Both the position numbers and the translations under genes were made by a program. Source: Acidithiobacillus ferruginosus (GTDB lineage: Bacteria > Pseudomonadota > Gammaproteobacteria > Acidithiobacillales > Acidithiobacillaceae). From it: a DNA stretch of 8,990 nt. Location of the stretch: contig NZ_JABBDR010000080.1 of assembly GCF_018854495.1 (NCBI RefSeq), forward strand, positions 1 through 8,990. Direction: 5' to 3'. Every line of letters starts with the position of its first letter. Position 1 is the first letter of the stretch. This document shows, piece by piece, positions 7,073 through 8,990 of this stretch. The notes under the pieces were generated by a model, which worked only from the letters and a program-made list of their open reading frames with translations, ran no database searches and had not been told where the DNA came from.

Positions 7073-7120
7073 TGGTGCGATTTTTGATATTGCACCATAA
7101 TAGTGCGCGCCATTGGTGCA
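7063..7120 (+). promoter_or_regulatory. cluster of three NtrC-type binding dyads upstream of glnA
   Basis: Compared with the NtrC consensus TGCACC-N5-GGTGCA, three 17-base matches are visible. The first is CGCCCC-ATAAT-GGTGCG (7063-7079), which overlaps the transporter stop codon. The second is TGCACC-ATAAT-AGTGCG (7091-7107). The third is TGCGCG-CCATT-GGTGCA (7104-7120) and overlaps the second. The first two share a 13-base direct repeat with one mismatch (CCATAATGGTGCG and CCATAATAGTGCG) set 28 bases apart. Position before glnA and distance from the -24/-12 element fit enhancer sites for the NtrBC system. No ntrB or ntrC is in this window, so the regulator is inferred. ATGGTGC/GCACCAT (7072-7078 and 7092-7098) could also form a 7-base hairpin at the end of the transporter transcript. 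Confidence 0.6.
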
Positions 7121-7159
7121 ATGCATAGGGGGCGTGCATCCCTTGTTCCGGTTTTAGTC

Positions 7160-7175
7160 TGGTATGAATTTTGTT
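7160..7175 (+). promoter_or_regulatory. candidate sigma54 (-24/-12) promoter of glnA
   Basis: TGGTATGAATTTTGTT matches the sigma54 pattern TGGCAC-N5-TTGCW at the key TGG and TTG with correct spacing, but has T instead of C in the -12 GC. It lies 40 to 97 bases downstream of the NtrC-type dyads and predicts a start near 7186, about 40 bases before the ATG. The same bases also read as an extended -10 (TGG followed by TATGAAT), so a sigma70 promoter cannot be excluded. Confidence 0.45.
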
Positions 7176-7225
7176 AAGAGAGTTTGTTTCGGGTCGTAAA
7201 TATTTCTTGATTGGAGGAGAAGCAA

Positions 7226-8641
7226 ATGGGTTACAGCCCCAGTGATGTGGTCAAATTGATTAAGGAAAAAGACATCAAGTTCGTTGATTTCCGCTTTACC
7301 GATACCAAGGGCAAGGAGCAGCACGTCTCCGTTCCCGGGCATGTCATCGAAGAAGACACCTTTACCGAAGGCAAGGCTTTTGACGGCTCCTCCATCGCCG
7401 GCTGGAAGGGCATCAACGAATCCGACATGATTCTTCTGCCTGACCCGGATTCTGCGGTGCTCGACCCCTTTATGGATGAAACCACGCTTCTTCTCCGCTG
7501 TGACGTCATCGAGCCCGCCACTGGTCAGGGCTATGAGCGCGATCCCCGCTCCGTGGCCAAGCGCGCCGAAATCTACCTGAAAAGCACCGGTATTGCCGAC
7601 ACGTCTTTCTTCGGTCCTGAAAACGAATTCTTCGTGTTCGATTCCGTGACCTGGAATATCGATATGAGCGGTTGCGCCTACAAGGTGGACGCCGAAGAAG
7701 CCGCCTGGAATTCGGGCAAGGAATATGAATCCGGCAATATGGGCCATCGCCCCGGCGTGAAGGGGGGGTATTTTCCGGTTCCGCCGGTGGACTCCGCTCA
7801 GGACCTGCGCTCGGCCATGTGCCTGGCCATGGAAGAGATGGGCTTGAAAGTGGAGGTCCATCACCATGAGGTGGCCACGGCCGGGCAGCACGAAATCGGC
7901 GTCGGCTTCCATACGCTGACCCGCAAGGCGGACGAAGTGCAGATCCTCAAGTATGTCGTCCACAATGTGGCGGCGGCCTACGGCCAGACGGCCACCTTCA
8001 TGCCCAAGCCCATCGTCGGTGACAACGGCAGCGGCATGCACGTCCACCAGTCCCTCGCCAAGGACGGCAAGAACATCTTCGCGGGTGATCTGTACGGTGG
8101 ATTGTCAGAAATCGCGCTGTATTACATCGGCGGCATCATTAAACACGCCAAGGCGATCAATGCGCTGACCAACCCCAGTACCAACAGCTACAAGCGTCTG
8201 GTACCTCATTTCGAGGCCCCGGTGCTACTCGCCTACTCCGCCAAGAACCGTTCGGCATCCATCCGCATTCCCTTCGTCAACAGTCCCAAGGCACGGCGTA
8301 TCGAAGTGCGTTTCCCGGACTCTACCGCCAACCCCTACCTGGCATTCTCCGCCATGCTGATGGCGGGTCTGGACGGTATCCAGAACAAAATCCATCCCGG
8401 CGACGCCATGGACAAGAATCTTTACGACCTGCCCGCCGAGGAACAGGCCAACATCCCCGGTGTGGCCGCCTCTCTGGAAGAAGCCCTGCGTGCCCTGGAA
8501 GCCGACCATGACTTCCTCATGAAGGGTGGTGTGTTCTCCGAGAGCTGGCTGGAAGGTTATCTGGACGTGAAATGGGCCGAAGTGCAGGCCCTGCGCATGA
8601 CCACCCATCCGGTGGAGTTCCAGATGTACTACAGCCTCTGA
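7226..8641 (+). CDS. glnA: glutamine synthetase, type I (GSI-beta)
   Basis: Makes glutamine from glutamate, ammonia and ATP as a cytoplasmic dodecamer; this is the main entry of ammonium into biomass. The 471-residue length is typical. Signature regions include FDGSSIAGW (52-60), the metal-binding FFGPENEFF (128-136), the [10 protein letters not shown] loop (267-276) and NRSASIRIP (341-349). [10 protein letters not shown] at 397-406 contains Tyr400, equivalent to the adenylylated tyrosine of enteric GlnA, so the enzyme is probably controlled by GlnE. The start ATG has a strong GGAGGA seven bases upstream; a TTG at 7211 would only add five residues. It stands alone between an upstream control region with NtrC-type dyads and a strong terminator, so glnA is likely monocistronic and nitrogen-regulated. 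No ntrBC or glnK lies within view. Confidence 0.99.
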   Translation: MGYSPSDVVKLIKEKDIKFVDFRFTDTKGKEQHVSVPGHVIEEDTFTEGKAFDGSSIAGWKGINESDMILLPDPDSAVLDPFMDETTLLLRCDVIEPATGQGYERDPRSVAKRAEIYLKSTGIADTSFFGPENEFFVFDSVTWNIDMSGCAYKVDAEEAAWNSGKEYESGNMGHRPGVKGGYFPVPPVDSAQDLRSAMCLAMEEMGLKVEVHHHEVATAGQHEIGVGFHTLTRKADEVQILKYVVHNVAAAYGQTATFMPKPIVGDNGSGMHVHQSLAKDGKNIFAGDLYGGLSEIALYYIGGIIKHAKAINALTNPSTNSYKRLVPHFEAPVLLAYSAKNRSASIRIPFVNSPKARRIEVRFPDSTANPYLAFSAMLMAGLDGIQNKIHPGDAMDKNLYDLPAEEQANIPGVAASLEEALRALEADHDFLMKGGVFSESWLEGYLDVKWAEVQALRMTTHPVEFQMYYSL

Positions 8642-8684
8642 GACTGGGTACTTCCTGCCGCTGCGGTCCTTCCCCGGCGCCATC

Positions 8685-8712
8685 AGCCCCGTGCTTTATG
8701 CGGGGCTTTTTT
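8685..8712 (+). terminator. intrinsic terminator of glnA
   Basis: AGCCCCG (8685-8691) pairs with CGGGGCT (8701-8707) around a 9-base loop, and the stem runs into six T residues (8707-8712). It is the clearest rho-independent terminator in the window and lies 44 bases after the glnA stop. Confidence 0.95.
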
Positions 8713-8724
8713 GTGGCCGCAACC

Positions 8725-8755
8725 TTGACAATACGGGGCTTGGCGACCATATACG
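8725..8755 (+). promoter_or_regulatory. candidate sigma70 promoter of the secreted-protein gene
   Basis: A perfect -35 box TTGACA (8725-8730) is followed by CATATA at 17 bases (8748-8753) or TATACG at 19 bases (8750-8755). It sits just after the glnA terminator and about 30 bases before the next ATG, so the downstream gene is probably transcribed on its own. The -10 is imperfect. Confidence 0.55.
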
Positions 8756-8786
8756 GAAATGCCGCGCTGGTCAGGAGAACAGGCTG

Positions 8787-8990
8787 ATGAAGTATAGGAA
8801 ATCCCCCTTTACGTCTGGTAAAGGTGAATCAAGGCATGCAGCAACGGCGGGAGCGTGTATTTTCCTGTCGGCCTTTCTGATCAGCACTTCCGTGGATGCC
8901 TCAACCATTTATCCTAAAAAAAGCAGTTACGGTCCGGCCAGAGCAGGAATCGCCCCATCTGGTAACCACGGTGATTGGGTAATTTGGGCG
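8787..8990 (+). CDS. unrecognised exported protein, N-terminal fragment
   Basis: Sixty-eight codons are open to the right edge of the window. AGGAGA (8773-8778) lies eight bases before the ATG. The protein starts MKYRKSPFTSGKG and has a long basic N-region of about 20 residues. A hydrophobic core follows (about residues 21-35, AGACIFLSAFLISTS), with a likely signal-peptidase site at VDA-S near residue 38. The visible mature part (STIYPKKSSYGPARAG, then GDWVIWA) shows no motif I can place. Base composition is close to 50% GC over the two sampled lines, below that of glnA. Export is well supported; function is unknown. Confidence 0.75.
   Translation, partial: MKYRKSPFTSGKGESRHAATAGACIFLSAFLISTSVDASTIYPKKSSYGPARAGIAPSGNHGDWVIWA

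Noticed and set aside
7154..8047. Minus-strand reading frame of 297 codons opposite glnA
   Set aside because: The opposite strand encodes a full-length, motif-complete glutamine synthetase; the reverse frame is rich in His/Gly/Val as expected for a shadow of that gene.
8733..8740. ACGGGGCT resembling the right arm of the glnA terminator, as a possible alternative pairing partner
   Set aside because: It lies after the T-tract, so it would be transcribed only after termination had been decided; an eight-base similarity in GC-rich DNA is easily chance.

Overview
The window reads as an ordinary chromosomal stretch of a GC-rich Gram-negative proteobacterium. The Gram-negative assignment rests on an LptE-type outer-membrane lipoprotein start and a type I glutamine synthetase with an adenylylation tyrosine. 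The overall style (leuS-lptE pair, rhodanese, about 60% GC) would suit an Acidithiobacillus-like sulfur/iron-oxidising autotroph. That genus guess is an inference from general resemblance, not something the sequence proves. I see no insertion sequence, prophage, CRISPR array, tRNA or rRNA.

Layout. Minus strand, 1-2572: leuS (leucyl-tRNA synthetase) overlaps by ATGA the start of lptE, which runs off the left edge. A 293-base divergent intergenic region follows, holding a perfect 16-base palindrome. Plus strand, 2866-5221: a secreted YceI-family protein, a VanX/DdpX-type D-Ala-D-Ala dipeptidase (peptidase M15D) and an Fpg/Nei-fold protein. The last keeps the H2TH and zinc-finger regions but lacks most catalytic and lesion-wedge residues of Fpg. 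Minus strand, 5248-5697: a single-domain rhodanese, convergent with the Fpg-like gene and divergent from the next gene. Plus strand, 5897-7072: a cation diffusion facilitator with two consecutive C-terminal cytoplasmic domains. Plus strand, 7226-8641: glnA, preceded by a cluster of NtrC-type dyads and a sigma54-like -24/-12 element and followed by a strong intrinsic terminator. Plus strand, 8787 to the right edge: the start of an unrecognised secreted protein with its own promoter and ribosome binding site.

How the genes relate. leuS/lptE form a translationally coupled pair (protein synthesis, LPS export). yceI, the dipeptidase and the Fpg-like gene lie in one direction with gaps of 70 and 48 bases and may be co-transcribed, though hairpins separate the first two. 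glnA is its own transcription unit: the upstream dyads suggest nitrogen control, and adenylylation would add post-translational control. The most unusual items are the degenerate Fpg-like protein and the NtrC-type array that begins inside the preceding transporter's last codons. I did not find a convincing undescribed multi-gene system.
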